A stretch of 64,000 nt of DNA, from NCBI GenBank assembly GCA_964547905.1, contig CAZJPN010000036.1:9135-73134 (forward strand), written 5' to 3'. Below the pieces are notes generated by a model. It was not told where the DNA came from, searched no databases, and worked only from the letters and a program-made list of their open reading frames with translations. The position numbers and the translations under genes are program-made. Shown here in pieces: positions 9,574-17,399 of this stretch; the first letter of the stretch is position 1, and each line of letters opens with the position of its first letter. Source of the DNA: JAJYLM01 sp964547905. Its GTDB lineage: Bacteria > JAMCPX01.

Positions 9574-10455
9574 TTAATAAAACCCCTTTGGTATTATTTT
9601 GAGTTCATCAAAAAGATACGAATCACTACACGTATTGCCGCTGAGAAGCATATCAATCTGCTCCGGGGTTACAGGGAATGATTCAATGTTTTTAAGCAAT
9701 CCGGCAAGTAATTCTACAAGAAAGGCCGGAATATGGATTTTCATCTTTTTTTTCAGATTATACATAGTGGTTATAACATCTATTATATCATTATAGGAAA
9801 GACTCTTCGGCCCGCATAAGGTGTATGATTTGTTGAAAGTAGAGGGTTTATCTATGATCATGGAAATTGCATTTGCAAGGTCATCGATATGAACAGGTTG
9901 TATTTTATACGTACCATTCCCTATAACAGGTATAACGAAAGGCATTAAGTTTATTATGTCCTTTACGGTAGTTACAAAATTGATTGTACCTTTTGTTTCT
10001 CCGCCGAATACCACGGAGGGCCTTACAATAGTATAATCGATATCCTGTGCTTTTATAAACTCTTCTGCCCGATACTTTGTTCTTCTATAGCCATCCGATG
10101 TATCAGACTTTACTCCATTTGCACTTATCTGTATCCATCTTTTTACACCGGAAAGTTTTGCTCTTTCGTAGAGGTGTTTTACCCCTTGAACGTGTGCAAG
10201 CTCAAAGGTAATGCCTTTTGATGGGAATTCCCTTATAAGCCCGATGAGATAGATAACAGCATCGTATCCGTCCAATGCGCTGTTTAATGATGCAGGGTCA
10301 GATATATCTCCATACCAGAATTCAATGGGTTTATTGTTTAGTTTTGTTTCAGAACCCCTACGAACAAGTGCCCGTACCTTGTGGCCGTCTTTTGCAAGCT
10401 TATCTATAACATGGTTTCCTATGTATCCCGTTCCACCTGCTATAAATAGCTTCAT
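9574..10455 (-). CDS. NAD(P)-binding SDR-family epimerase/dehydratase-like protein (NDUFA9-like)
   Basis: An extended/atypical short-chain dehydrogenase with a nucleotide-binding start MKLFIAGGTGYIGNHV, an R-R-G cofactor-selecting turn (VRRGSE), the AVIYLIGLI strand and a conserved IRPSVVFGG segment. The catalytic YxxxK is replaced by YRRTKYRAEE, which keeps a Y-(x)2-K-like spacing. Proteins of this type include NDUFA9-like and NmrA-like members, often bound to complex I or acting as sugar-nucleotide or ubiquinone-linked factors. The start at 10455 is chosen because it gives an ATGA overlap with the gmhA stop; an upstream ATG would lie inside gmhA. The C-terminal region after 250 is variable. 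The role is probably envelope-linked given the operon, but the substrate is unknown. Confidence 0.75.
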   Translation of the reverse strand: MKLFIAGGTGYIGNHVIDKLAKDGHKVRALVRRGSETKLNNKPIEFWYGDISDPASLNSALDGYDAVIYLIGLIREFPSKGITFELAHVQGVKHLYERAKLSGVKRWIQISANGVKSDTSDGYRRTKYRAEEFIKAQDIDYTIVRPSVVFGGETKGTINFVTTVKDIINLMPFVIPVIGNGTYKIQPVHIDDLANAISMIIDKPSTFNKSYTLCGPKSLSYNDIIDVITTMYNLKKKMKIHIPAFLVELLAGLLKNIESFPVTPEQIDMLLSGNTCSDSYLFDELKIIPKGFY

Positions 10456-11036
10456 GACCGCAGATTCTTGATCCTTTGATCGATAATAGAGCATATTATG
10501 TGCCCTATAGTTATATGTGCCTCCTGGATGCGGGGCGTGTCCGGGTGATCGATTATAAGGGCGAGATCCACCATTGACCGTGCCGTGCCGCCGTCCTTAC
10601 CAAGCAGCCCGATTGTAAAAAGCCCTTTATTCCTCGCTGCCTTGAAGGCATTTAAAACATTTGAAGAATTGCCCGAAGTTGTTATGCCCATGGCTATATC
10701 CCCGATTTTTCCGAGGGCTATTATCTGTTTTGAAAAGATATCGTCAAACGAATAATCATTGCCGATACTCGTTATAACAGATGTATCGGTTGAAAGTGCT
10801 ATAGCGGGAAGAGGTTGTCTTTCTATTTTGAACCGGTTAATGAATTCTGCTGCTATGTGCTGCGCATCTGCGGCAGAGCCTCCATTGCCGAACAAAAACA
10901 GCGTTGACCCTTTTGTAAGGGCGTTGTATATAATATCCGCTGTTTTCTGGATCAGTGCTGCATGTGTATCCATGAGCTTAAGTTTTAACTCAGCACTTGA
11001 TTTTAGTTCCGATTTTACAATATCTGTTTCATCCAT
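10452..11036 (-). CDS. gmhA: Phosphoheptose isomerase-like SIS-domain protein
   Basis: A 194-residue single SIS-domain protein matching GmhA, which converts sedoheptulose 7-phosphate to D-glycero-D-manno-heptose 7-phosphate, the first step to the heptose of lipopolysaccharide core. Landmarks are LFLFGNGGSAADAQHIAAEF (sugar-phosphate site), the SIGNDYSF turn, GITTSGNSSNVLNAF (phosphate loop) and EAHITIGHIICSIID with the catalytic Glu and His. DiaA, a replication regulator, has the same fold but lacks the full active site; the E/H pair here favours GmhA. The gene lies two bases after the GT39-type gene and overlaps the next gene by ATGA, so it is in the five-gene minus operon. Later heptose genes (hldE, gmhB) are not in the window. 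Confidence 0.88.
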   Translation of the reverse strand: MDETDIVKSELKSSAELKLKLMDTHAALIQKTADIIYNALTKGSTLFLFGNGGSAADAQHIAAEFINRFKIERQPLPAIALSTDTSVITSIGNDYSFDDIFSKQIIALGKIGDIAMGITTSGNSSNVLNAFKAARNKGLFTIGLLGKDGGTARSMVDLALIIDHPDTPRIQEAHITIGHIICSIIDQRIKNLRS

Positions 11037-11038
11037 GA

Positions 11039-12505
11039 TTATTCCCCTTTATAATCATACCCTCTGTATATTGTGAAACTATGCCATGTTATCCCTGTAG
11101 CCTTGTCTGTCAATTTAAACACATCCAGTTTTTCAACATGGGAGAATAATGAACTCGTTACGGAGTTTAACGGCCCGTCTCCCCTGTCCACGATAATTAT
11201 GTTTTTTCCTTGCAATACCTTCCTGTTCTGGAAGAACCAGTACGCATTTTTTGAACTGGCACCTGTCGTAAGATAGTATACCTGGGGCTGTCCTTTGAGG
11301 TAAAAGGCAAGCTCTGCTGTAACACCGTAATCGGTAGCACCAATAATATCGCCGGGCTTTGAAAACTTTTCTACCTGCTCCGCAAGCCTGTTCCAGCCTC
11401 CGAGTCTGACGGTAAATTGATTCTGAGGAGGAATATTGAATTTCTTGAATATCCATCCCGGATAATGTTCAAAATATAAAACCGGTAATGTTGTTATAAA
11501 CATGAGTATAAACGCGGACACAACAAATTTTTTGAGTCCTTTCATGTACGCCTCCTCAAGCAGATAGACACCGCCGATGAACGGGGCGATAAAACCTGCG
11601 GCAGGCCAGTTGACCTCGGCTCTGCCTTTGAAGGCAAGAAATGTTATAAACGCAAATGTCGGCAGTGATGTTGATAGGATTATATTGAATCTTTCATCAT
11701 GCTGAAACAATCCCCGCCTTATAGAGTATAACATAGTGTATAAAAGAAGGATAAAGACAAACGGTGTTTCAAGCCCCATATTCCCGAAAAAGAAATTGGC
11801 AAATACAAACCATGGATTATAGTGCTCCGGCATAAGAGATAATGCCCTCTTGAACATTCCGAGTCCGTGTGTGAGGTTCCATATAAACACAGGGCTTGCC
11901 GTTATAACCGTTATAATGGCACCGAGATACGGTTCTTTTTTAAACAACCAGTGTCTGTTTTCCTTCGATATAATGACAAAGAATACGACCTCAAGACTAA
12001 AAAAGAAAAACATGTGATGGCTCAAGATCCCGAGCCCGAGAACAAATCCTATAAGATACCACAGCCATGGCTTTTGAGTCTGATTGAGCTCAAACAGAAG
12101 AAACAGCAAGATGGTCATAAAAAGGATCTGAGGCACATAGTATGTTTCAATAAATGCACCTGCTGAGACAAGAGGATTGAGCACATAGAGCATGGTAGCA
12201 AACAATGCCGTGGTTGAAGAAAAGAAACGATTGCCTATTTCAAAGAAAACTATGGCTGCGATTGTAGAGAATATATTGGCTCCCATCCTTAATGCAAAGG
12301 CTGTGGACCCGAAAATGTGTATCATAAGTATGTTAATCCAGGAGATCATGGGCCCCATGTCGAGATAGCTCAGGCTGGGATGCCTTGCCCAGTCCCAGTA
12401 ATATGCCTCATCAGGCGATAGAAGCAAATGAGTCGTTTTTATGTAATAGGCATTAAATATAAATGCCAAAAGTATAACTGTATATGCTATTGTACGTTTT
12501 TTCAT
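11039..12505 (-). CDS. GT39/ArnT-like integral membrane glycosyltransferase (second paralog)
   Basis: A 488-residue multi-spanning membrane protein with the same layout as the product of 4744-6255: first helix, then the catalytic acidic loop SPDEAYYWDW (30-39) and RHPSLSYLDMGPMI, many hydrophobic helices including FLLFELNQTQKPWLWYLIGF, and a soluble C-terminal domain starting near NQFTVRLGGWNRL. It would transfer a sugar from undecaprenyl phosphate to an extracytoplasmic acceptor. The start at 12505 is set by an ATGA overlap with the upstream methyltransferase gene; longer in-frame starts would lie inside that gene. It and its paralog point toward each other with the helicase, epimerase-like and gmhA genes between them. 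Confidence 0.88.
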   Translation of the reverse strand: MKKRTIAYTVILLAFIFNAYYIKTTHLLLSPDEAYYWDWARHPSLSYLDMGPMISWINILMIHIFGSTAFALRMGANIFSTIAAIVFFEIGNRFFSSTTALFATMLYVLNPLVSAGAFIETYYVPQILFMTILLFLLFELNQTQKPWLWYLIGFVLGLGILSHHMFFFFSLEVVFFVIISKENRHWLFKKEPYLGAIITVITASPVFIWNLTHGLGMFKRALSLMPEHYNPWFVFANFFFGNMGLETPFVFILLLYTMLYSIRRGLFQHDERFNIILSTSLPTFAFITFLAFKGRAEVNWPAAGFIAPFIGGVYLLEEAYMKGLKKFVVSAFILMFITTLPVLYFEHYPGWIFKKFNIPPQNQFTVRLGGWNRLAEQVEKFSKPGDIIGATDYGVTAELAFYLKGQPQVYYLTTGASSKNAYWFFQNRKVLQGKNIIIVDRGDGPLNSVTSSLFSHVEKLDVFKLTDKATGITWHSFTIYRGYDYKGE

Positions 12506-13059
12506 AATGGACACACATAGAACAAATGAAAATGATATTTGAGATATAATATAATAATAATGGCTGCAAATCCAAGCCATGCATTGTATTCCTCATGCTT
12601 TACAACAAGCTTTAAGTCGAAATCTTTGGATATCCTTACCGGTTTTATCAGCGGAAAGAATACCGGAACCTGCGATCTATAATCAAGGAACGAGCCGCCA
12701 AACAGCTCGATAAGCCTTTTCTCTTCCTCTTTGATAACACCGGAATATACAAAGTAAAACCCGATAAGGAAGATGAGGACAAATACAATGCAACTGCCCA
12801 TTATAGAGGCACCCAGTCCGATAAAAAAACTACCGAGGTACAATGGATTACGGGTGTATGAGTAAGGGCCATCTATGGATAGTTCCTTGTTCTTTTTTAT
12901 GTACCCCGAAGCCCATAATCTTATGAGGAGCCCCATTATGCCGATAGGTATGCCGATTGTCATACCTATAACGCTCGGCTTTGCCATTACAACAAACAAT
13001 ATTGCGAGGACAAAACCCAGCTTTATTCTGTAGTACGATAGAAATTCATTAATCTTCAT
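12502..13059 (-). CDS. Isoprenylcysteine carboxyl methyltransferase/PEMT-family membrane methyltransferase
   Basis: A 185-residue protein with about four membrane helices and the ICMT/PEMT signature: GPYSYTRNPLYLGSFFIGLG near the middle (the R-N-P-x-Y segment that binds S-adenosylmethionine and closes the active site) and EEEKRLIELFGGSFLDYRSQV, followed by PVFFPLI. Bacterial members methylate lipids or small molecules at the membrane; the substrate here is not known. It is the first gene of the minus operon running to the helicase gene. A stretch of mostly A+T lies upstream. Its C-terminal helix (FAAIIIILYLKYHFHLFYV) adds a further membrane segment. Confidence 0.8.
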   Translation of the reverse strand: MKINEFLSYYRIKLGFVLAILFVVMAKPSVIGMTIGIPIGIMGLLIRLWASGYIKKNKELSIDGPYSYTRNPLYLGSFFIGLGASIMGSCIVFVLIFLIGFYFVYSGVIKEEEKRLIELFGGSFLDYRSQVPVFFPLIKPVRISKDFDLKLVVKHEEYNAWLGFAAIIIILYLKYHFHLFYVCPL

Positions 13060-13181
13060 AAGGGTTTATTATATCATTTTGTTGTGGCTGTCTATATTTG
13101 TTGTAGTAATTGCGGCAAATTCTATAAATCTGTTGCGCAGTCTCATAAAAAGTTATATATAATTACAGGACTTATATAAGA

Positions 13182-13313
13182 ATGGCTCTGTTAAATCAAA
13201 TACTGAAATATGTGGGACTATATGGTTTTACTATAAGTGATACCGTATCCTGTTTAGTTGTTTTCCTGCTTATCGTAGTATTGATTAGGCTTTACAATAG
13301 AAAGCGAGTTTAG
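13182..13313 (+). CDS. Small single-pass membrane peptide (43 residues)
   Basis: An ATG-started frame of 44 codons encodes an N-terminal amphipathic part (MALLNQILKYVGLYGFTIS), one strong membrane helix (about residues 22-36, VSCLVVFLLIVVLIRL) and a basic end (YNRKRV) obeying the positive-inside rule. There is no good Shine-Dalgarno, though AAG precedes the ATG. It sits alone in the 320-base gap between the minus operon and the sigma-54-type promoter of the receiver gene. The hydrophobic-then-basic layout is unlikely in random AT-rich sequence but not impossible. No family is recognised. Confidence 0.4.
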   Translation: MALLNQILKYVGLYGFTISDTVSCLVVFLLIVVLIRLYNRKRV

Positions 13314-13345
13314 TACCCGCAAATACCCATAAAATTACTCTATTC

Positions 13346-13361
13346 TGGCATGATGTTTGCT
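13346..13361 (+). promoter_or_regulatory. Sigma-54 (RpoN) promoter of the receiver gene
   Basis: TGGCATGATGTTTGCT fits the -24/-12 consensus: GG and GC are exactly 12 bases apart and all core bases match (TGGCA, N6, TTGCT). Transcription would begin near 13371, only about seven bases before the ATG at 13379. No enhancer-binding protein gene is nearby. Confidence 0.6.
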
Positions 13362-13378
13362 TCCTTAAATCTGTAGTT

Positions 13379-13750
13379 ATGACAAGTAGTATTGTAATTA
13401 TCGATGATTGCGAGCTGATCAAATTCTCTTTATTGAAAATATTACCTGATTACTCAGGTTCAATTCAGTTTTACTATAATTTTTCGGATGCCTTAAAGGA
13501 ATTAAAAATTGTTAGAGAACGGAAAAAATATATATTCATTCTTGATTTAGAGCTGGTTACGCATAATGGAATTAGCGAGCTTATCAGTATAATGCCGCAG
13601 GGCTGTTGCGACATCATACTGCTTACATCAATGCCAATTGCTCATGTAGAGAAGGAAATGTATGACAAAAGGATAGTAAAAATTTTTACAAAACCGTTTA
13701 ATGTTAAAGAACTTACCCAAACAATCATTGATTTAAATAATGCGGGTTAA
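13379..13750 (+). CDS. Stand-alone response-regulator receiver domain
   Basis: A 123-residue single receiver domain with no output domain. Acidic pocket residues are in VIIDDCE (residues 6-12), the phospho-accepting aspartate is in FILDLEL near residue 58, the conserved Thr is in ILLTSMP, and the Lys in FTKPFNVKEL. Such single-domain regulators act by protein-protein contact, as CheY or Spo0F do; the target is unknown and no histidine kinase is adjacent. A sigma-54-type promoter lies 18-33 bases upstream. Its stop codon overlaps the stop of the convergent methylmalonyl-CoA epimerase gene in the palindrome GGGTTAACCC, so the two transcripts collide. The start lacks a Shine-Dalgarno sequence; with the promoter so close, the leader would be very short. 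Confidence 0.8.
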   Translation: MTSSIVIIDDCELIKFSLLKILPDYSGSIQFYYNFSDALKELKIVRERKKYIFILDLELVTHNGISELISIMPQGCCDIILLTSMPIAHVEKEMYDKRIVKIFTKPFNVKELTQTIIDLNNAG

Positions 13751-14145
13751 CCCAATTTTTCATAGAATTCTATAAGTACGCCGTGTGTGGATAAAGGGTG
13801 AACGAATATTGCTTTGTTGCCTTTATAGCCTCTACGCGGTTTAGTATCGATAAGTTTTATGCCGGAAGCCTGGAGGGATTTTATCAGTATTTCTATGTTC
13901 TCAACCTCAAGACAGATGTGGTGAAGTCCTTCCCCCCGTTTTTCGAGAAATTTTGCCACACCGCTGTTATTTTCCAGGGGTTTTACAAGTTCAATATGCG
14001 CATTATCCAGTGACATGACCGCTATCTCGACGCCCTCTGACTCTACCCGCTGTCTTGACTCGAGAGTTGCCCCAAATTTTTGGCTGTATGTCGTAGTAGC
14101 CTCTTCTAAATCTTTAACCACTATTGCGATATGATCAAGCTTCAT
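13747..14145 (-). CDS. mce: Methylmalonyl-CoA epimerase
   Basis: A 132-residue VOC-fold enzyme that interconverts (R)- and (S)-methylmalonyl-CoA in propionate metabolism. It begins KLDHIAIVVKDLEEA with the metal-binding His, has AHIELVKPLE with a metal-binding Glu, GEGLHHICLEV with the paired histidines, and VLIEFYEK at the end, as in known epimerases. The start at 14145 (M-K-L-D-H) is preferred over the slightly upstream TTG; it overlaps the end of ptsI, so the gene is probably cotranscribed behind the PTS genes. Methylmalonyl-CoA mutase genes are not in the window, so the link to propionate or succinate metabolism is from family knowledge. Confidence 0.88.
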   Translation of the reverse strand: MKLDHIAIVVKDLEEATTTYSQKFGATLESRQRVESEGVEIAVMSLDNAHIELVKPLENNSGVAKFLEKRGEGLHHICLEVENIEILIKSLQASGIKLIDTKPRRGYKGNKAIFVHPLSTHGVLIEFYEKLG

Positions 14146-15859
14146 CCGCAAGCTCTTTAGTGTATGCGTCTATGACAAGCTTTTCAATCTCTTCCGCTGA
14201 TGGAAGTTTTAACGCCTCTCTTACAAGTTTATGCGCACGTGCCTTATTGATCTTTGGAATAAATCTTTTTGCTCTGTTCATTATACCTATATTCATGCTC
14301 AACTCGTAAAATCCCATGCCAATTAATATCGGGAGATAGAGAGGTACGCTTGCCATTTCTCCGCATATCTGTGCCGGTATTTTGTTCGCTTTTGCCTGTT
14401 CGGCTATTAACAATAGCATCCTCAGTACAGCGGGGTGCAATGGTTGATAGAGGTATGATACGTCTTCATCTCCGCGATCGATTGCCATTGTATACTGGAT
14501 AAGATCGTTTGTTCCAACGCTTACAAAATCAAGCGTACTGGAGAGGCTATCCACGATCATTGCCGCGGCCGGAGTTTCGATCAGAGCTCCGAGTTTTGTT
14601 GTGCCGGTTTTGTAGCCCTTGTTTGCAAGATTTTCTCTTTCTTCATCTATAATTTTTTTTGTGGTTTTGACTTCACCAACAGATGAGATCATTGGCAATA
14701 ATATCCTTATTTCACCCAATGCGCTTGCTCTGAGGATAGCCCTTATCTGTGTCCTGAAGAGGGATTGTTCTTTTAGACATACCCTGATACCCCGTAACCC
14801 AAGCGCCGGGTTTTCCGATCTTTTATAGATTTCTGAAAATAATTTGTCGCCGCCGATGTCAAGGGTTCTTATGGTAACCGGAGAGCCGGAAAATAATTTT
14901 GTAATGGTGGAATAATGCATAAAACTCGTTTCTTCTGATGGAAGCTCTCTTTTGCGTGTATAGAGATACTCTGTTCTTACAAGGCCGATCCCTTCTGCCC
15001 CTGCATTAAAAGCATCCTCTGCTTCCTCAAGGAACTCTATGTTTGCCATTATTTTTATAACAACACCGTCTTTTGTTGTTGTACTGCTCCTTACCTCATG
15101 AAGGGTATCGCTCTCCTTCTTGTGAGCCCTTGTCCCTTGATATTTATTGATGATCTCAAATTCCGGCTCTACTATCAGGATGCCGTTATCTCCATCTATA
15201 AGTAGGTTTTGTCCGTCTCTTATCTTACTTGCCAGATTCTTTATTCCGGCTACAGCAGGGATTCCAAGTGATCGTGCTATAATAGCAGGATGCGATACCA
15301 GCCCTCCTGTTTCGAGTGCAAGACCTATAACATTATCCTTCATGAGATATGGTGTGCTTGACATGGCAAAGCTTGACAAAACAATAATACCGGGTTCCTC
15401 AAGCTCATAGGTTGCTTCCTGTCCGGAAAGATTTTTCAGGATCCTTTGCCCTTCGTGGGCTACATCAAATTTTCTTTCTTTGATATATTCGTCTTCTATT
15501 CTATCAAAGGTCTTTTCTATGTTGCTTAAAACCTCGGTTAATGCCCATTCGGTATTTATGGAATTGTCCCTTATTCTGGCAAGGACATTTTCTATAAATG
15601 ATTTGTCCTCAAGTATCATCATGTGCATATCAAGTATGAGCAATGCCTCTTTACCGGAAACGGGATCTATCTTTTCTGAAATGCCCTGGATCTCCTTTTT
15701 TGATTTTTCAATTGCTGTGAGGAACCTGTTTATTTCCGAAGGTATGGTATCATAAGTTATATGGTAGCGGGATATGTCGAATACAGAGCTGATTGGCTTA
15801 ATTGCCTTGCCTATGGCCCAGCCGGGTGATATCGCTATACCATTAAGGTAGGTAGTCAT
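14135..15859 (-). CDS. ptsI: PTS enzyme I (phosphoenolpyruvate-protein phosphotransferase)
   Basis: A 574-residue enzyme that takes phosphate from PEP and passes it to HPr. The N-terminal domain holds the phospho-histidine in GGLVSHPAIIARSLGIPAV (about residue 190). The C-terminal PEP-binding barrel shows GIGLVRTEYLY, RTLDIGGDKLFSE, NPALGLRGIRV, LGALIETPAA, FVSVGTNDLIQYTMA and ICGEMAS with the active-site cysteine. It overlaps ptsH by ATGA and is followed by mce. The window has no sugar-transporting EIIBC component, so this PTS appears regulatory, feeding HPr and the EIIA-Man-like protein upstream, although transport components could be elsewhere. Confidence 0.96.
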   Translation of the reverse strand: MTTYLNGIAISPGWAIGKAIKPISSVFDISRYHITYDTIPSEINRFLTAIEKSKKEIQGISEKIDPVSGKEALLILDMHMMILEDKSFIENVLARIRDNSINTEWALTEVLSNIEKTFDRIEDEYIKERKFDVAHEGQRILKNLSGQEATYELEEPGIIVLSSFAMSSTPYLMKDNVIGLALETGGLVSHPAIIARSLGIPAVAGIKNLASKIRDGQNLLIDGDNGILIVEPEFEIINKYQGTRAHKKESDTLHEVRSSTTTKDGVVIKIMANIEFLEEAEDAFNAGAEGIGLVRTEYLYTRKRELPSEETSFMHYSTITKLFSGSPVTIRTLDIGGDKLFSEIYKRSENPALGLRGIRVCLKEQSLFRTQIRAILRASALGEIRILLPMISSVGEVKTTKKIIDEERENLANKGYKTGTTKLGALIETPAAAMIVDSLSSTLDFVSVGTNDLIQYTMAIDRGDEDVSYLYQPLHPAVLRMLLLIAEQAKANKIPAQICGEMASVPLYLPILIGMGFYELSMNIGIMNRAKRFIPKINKARAHKLVREALKLPSAEEIEKLVIDAYTKELADEA

Positions 15860-16125
15860 TGTTCTTCACCAAATTTGTTTTCTATCAGTTTTTGCAGAGA
15901 AACCAATGCTGTCTCTTCATCCTTCCCGTCCACCATGATTCTTAATGTGGTTCCTTTTGCAGCCGCAAGCGTTAACAGGCCGAGTATGCTTTTACCATTT
16001 GCCCTTTCACCGTTTTTGTATACATGAATCTCACACTCATAGGTGTTTGCGAGCTTTACGAACTGAGCCGCTGCCCTCGCATGAAACCCGAGTTTGTTGT
16101 TTATAACAAAACTGCCTTCTTTCAT
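15856..16125 (-). CDS. ptsH: Phosphocarrier protein HPr
   Basis: An 89-residue HPr with the enzyme I-dependent phospho-histidine His15 (KLGFHARAA) and the regulatory Ser46 in NGKSILGLLTLAAAKG, the site phosphorylated by HprK. Both regulatory residues being present fits with the hprK gene two genes upstream. It overlaps both neighbours by four bases (ATGA), so EIIA, HPr and EI are made as a coupled set. The length and the G-KSILGL signature are as expected for the family. Confidence 0.96.
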   Translation of the reverse strand: MKEGSFVINNKLGFHARAAAQFVKLANTYECEIHVYKNGERANGKSILGLLTLAAAKGTTLRIMVDGKDEETALVSLQKLIENKFGEEQ

Positions 16126-16529
16126 GATTCTGTTTTGTTCAATACATCATCGGCAAGTATGATATTTTTCCTGCCGTACTCCTTTATCATATTGGCGAGC
16201 TCTTTTATCGGCATTTTTGTGTCCATGGATGCGAGCTTGATAAGCATGGGCAGGTTTACGCCTGCAAGTACTTCTACAAGCCCCTCGCTGAGAAAAGATA
16301 AGCTTATGTTTGATGGTGTACCTCCGAACATGTCCGTAAGGATAAGGACACCTTCTCCTTTATCAACCTTTTTTATAGCGTTTGCAATCCCGTCACGCAA
16401 AACCTCCACGGGCTTTGTAGGGTCTGTCATAACGGATGTTATGTAGTCTTTTTTCCCTACAATGAACTCGGTGGTTGCGACCAGTTCATTTGCAAACTGA
16501 CCGTGTGCAACAACAACAATTCCAACCAT
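16122..16529 (-). CDS. PTS EIIA component, mannose family
   Basis: A 135-residue single-domain EIIA of the Man family. The phospho-histidine is His9 in VVVAHGQFANEL, and VLILTDMFGGTPSNISL is the second conserved loop. It accepts phosphate from HPr. Orthologs in deltaproteobacteria sit in the same hpf-hprK-rapZ-EIIA-HPr-EI order, usually without IIB or IIC, and are presumed regulatory. The gene starts two bases after rapZ and overlaps ptsH. No membrane or EIIB domain is fused. Confidence 0.9.
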   Translation of the reverse strand: MVGIVVVAHGQFANELVATTEFIVGKKDYITSVMTDPTKPVEVLRDGIANAIKKVDKGEGVLILTDMFGGTPSNISLSFLSEGLVEVLAGVNLPMLIKLASMDTKMPIKELANMIKEYGRKNIILADDVLNKTES

Positions 16530-16531
16530 AT

Positions 16532-17389
16532 TTACTCCTTTTCAATGTCCCTGTGCTTTATTATGGGTGTATAACCTAAGTCAGTTATCATGTTTCTCAC
16601 CTCTTCCACTACGGTTACGGACCTGTGCCTTCCGCCTGTACATCCGAACGATATGGTAAGGTAACTTTTTCCTTCTGCATCGTAAAGCGGTATTGTGAAT
16701 TCCATAAATTTTTTCAATAGGTCGAGAAATTTAAGGGTGATGTCATTATTCTTAACATAATTAATTACGTTTTTGTCAAGACCTGTGAAACTTTTCAATT
16801 CGGGTACAAAATATGGGTTCCTAAGAAACCTTACGTCAAAAACTATATCGGTATCCGCGGGAATACCAAACCTATAGCCAAATGATTGAAGTATTATAGT
16901 CATAGCTTTTGTTTTCGTTGATTGTTGAATGAACAGCTTCAATTCTTTTTTCAAATCATGGACTGTAAAATTCGAGGTGTCTATAATGTGATCCGCCTGG
17001 CTCTTGATCTCTTCAAGGTACTTCCGCTCAAGCCGGAACCCTTCTTCTATCGGTATGTCCTGTGCCAGGGGGTGCTTTCTTCTGGTCTCGCTGTATCTTT
17101 TCAGGAGGACACTGTCGTTTGAATCAAGAAAGATAATGGTAACCTTGTCTTTTGTGGATTTTAACGCCTGCAGCTGCCGGGACAGGTCTGCAAAGAAGCC
17201 CCTACCCCGTACATCTATTGAAAAGGCTATGTTCCTGATGTCCTCTTTAGAGTCTGTTATCAGGTCGATAAACTTCGGTATAAGCTGTAACGGGATGTTA
17301 TCGACACAGAAAAAGCCCATGTCCTCGAGCATGGCCATTGCCGTTGTTTTGCCCGAGCCTGACATGCCTGTTACGATCACAATATTCAT
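16532..17389 (-). CDS. rapZ: RNase adapter protein RapZ (YvcJ family)
   Basis: A nucleotide-binding protein of about 285 residues. The Walker A is IVTGMSGSGKTTAM (G8-T15 region from the start used here), followed by the conserved FFCVDNIPLQLIPKF and the C-terminal domain with SFGYRFGIPADTDIVFDVRFLRNPY, FGCTGGRHRSVTVVE and a final basic segment. In enterobacteria RapZ directs decay of the GlmZ small RNA and so controls glucosamine-6-phosphate synthesis; in other lineages its partner is unknown. The start at 17389 has an AGCAGG six bases upstream; an alternative ATG at 17407 overlaps the hprK stop and would add six residues. It sits between hprK and the EIIA gene in the PTS operon. Confidence 0.93.
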   Translation of the reverse strand: MNIVIVTGMSGSGKTTAMAMLEDMGFFCVDNIPLQLIPKFIDLITDSKEDIRNIAFSIDVRGRGFFADLSRQLQALKSTKDKVTIIFLDSNDSVLLKRYSETRRKHPLAQDIPIEEGFRLERKYLEEIKSQADHIIDTSNFTVHDLKKELKLFIQQSTKTKAMTIILQSFGYRFGIPADTDIVFDVRFLRNPYFVPELKSFTGLDKNVINYVKNNDITLKFLDLLKKFMEFTIPLYDAEGKSYLTISFGCTGGRHRSVTVVEEVRNMITDLGYTPIIKHRDIEKE

Positions 17390-17399
17390 AGGGTACCTG

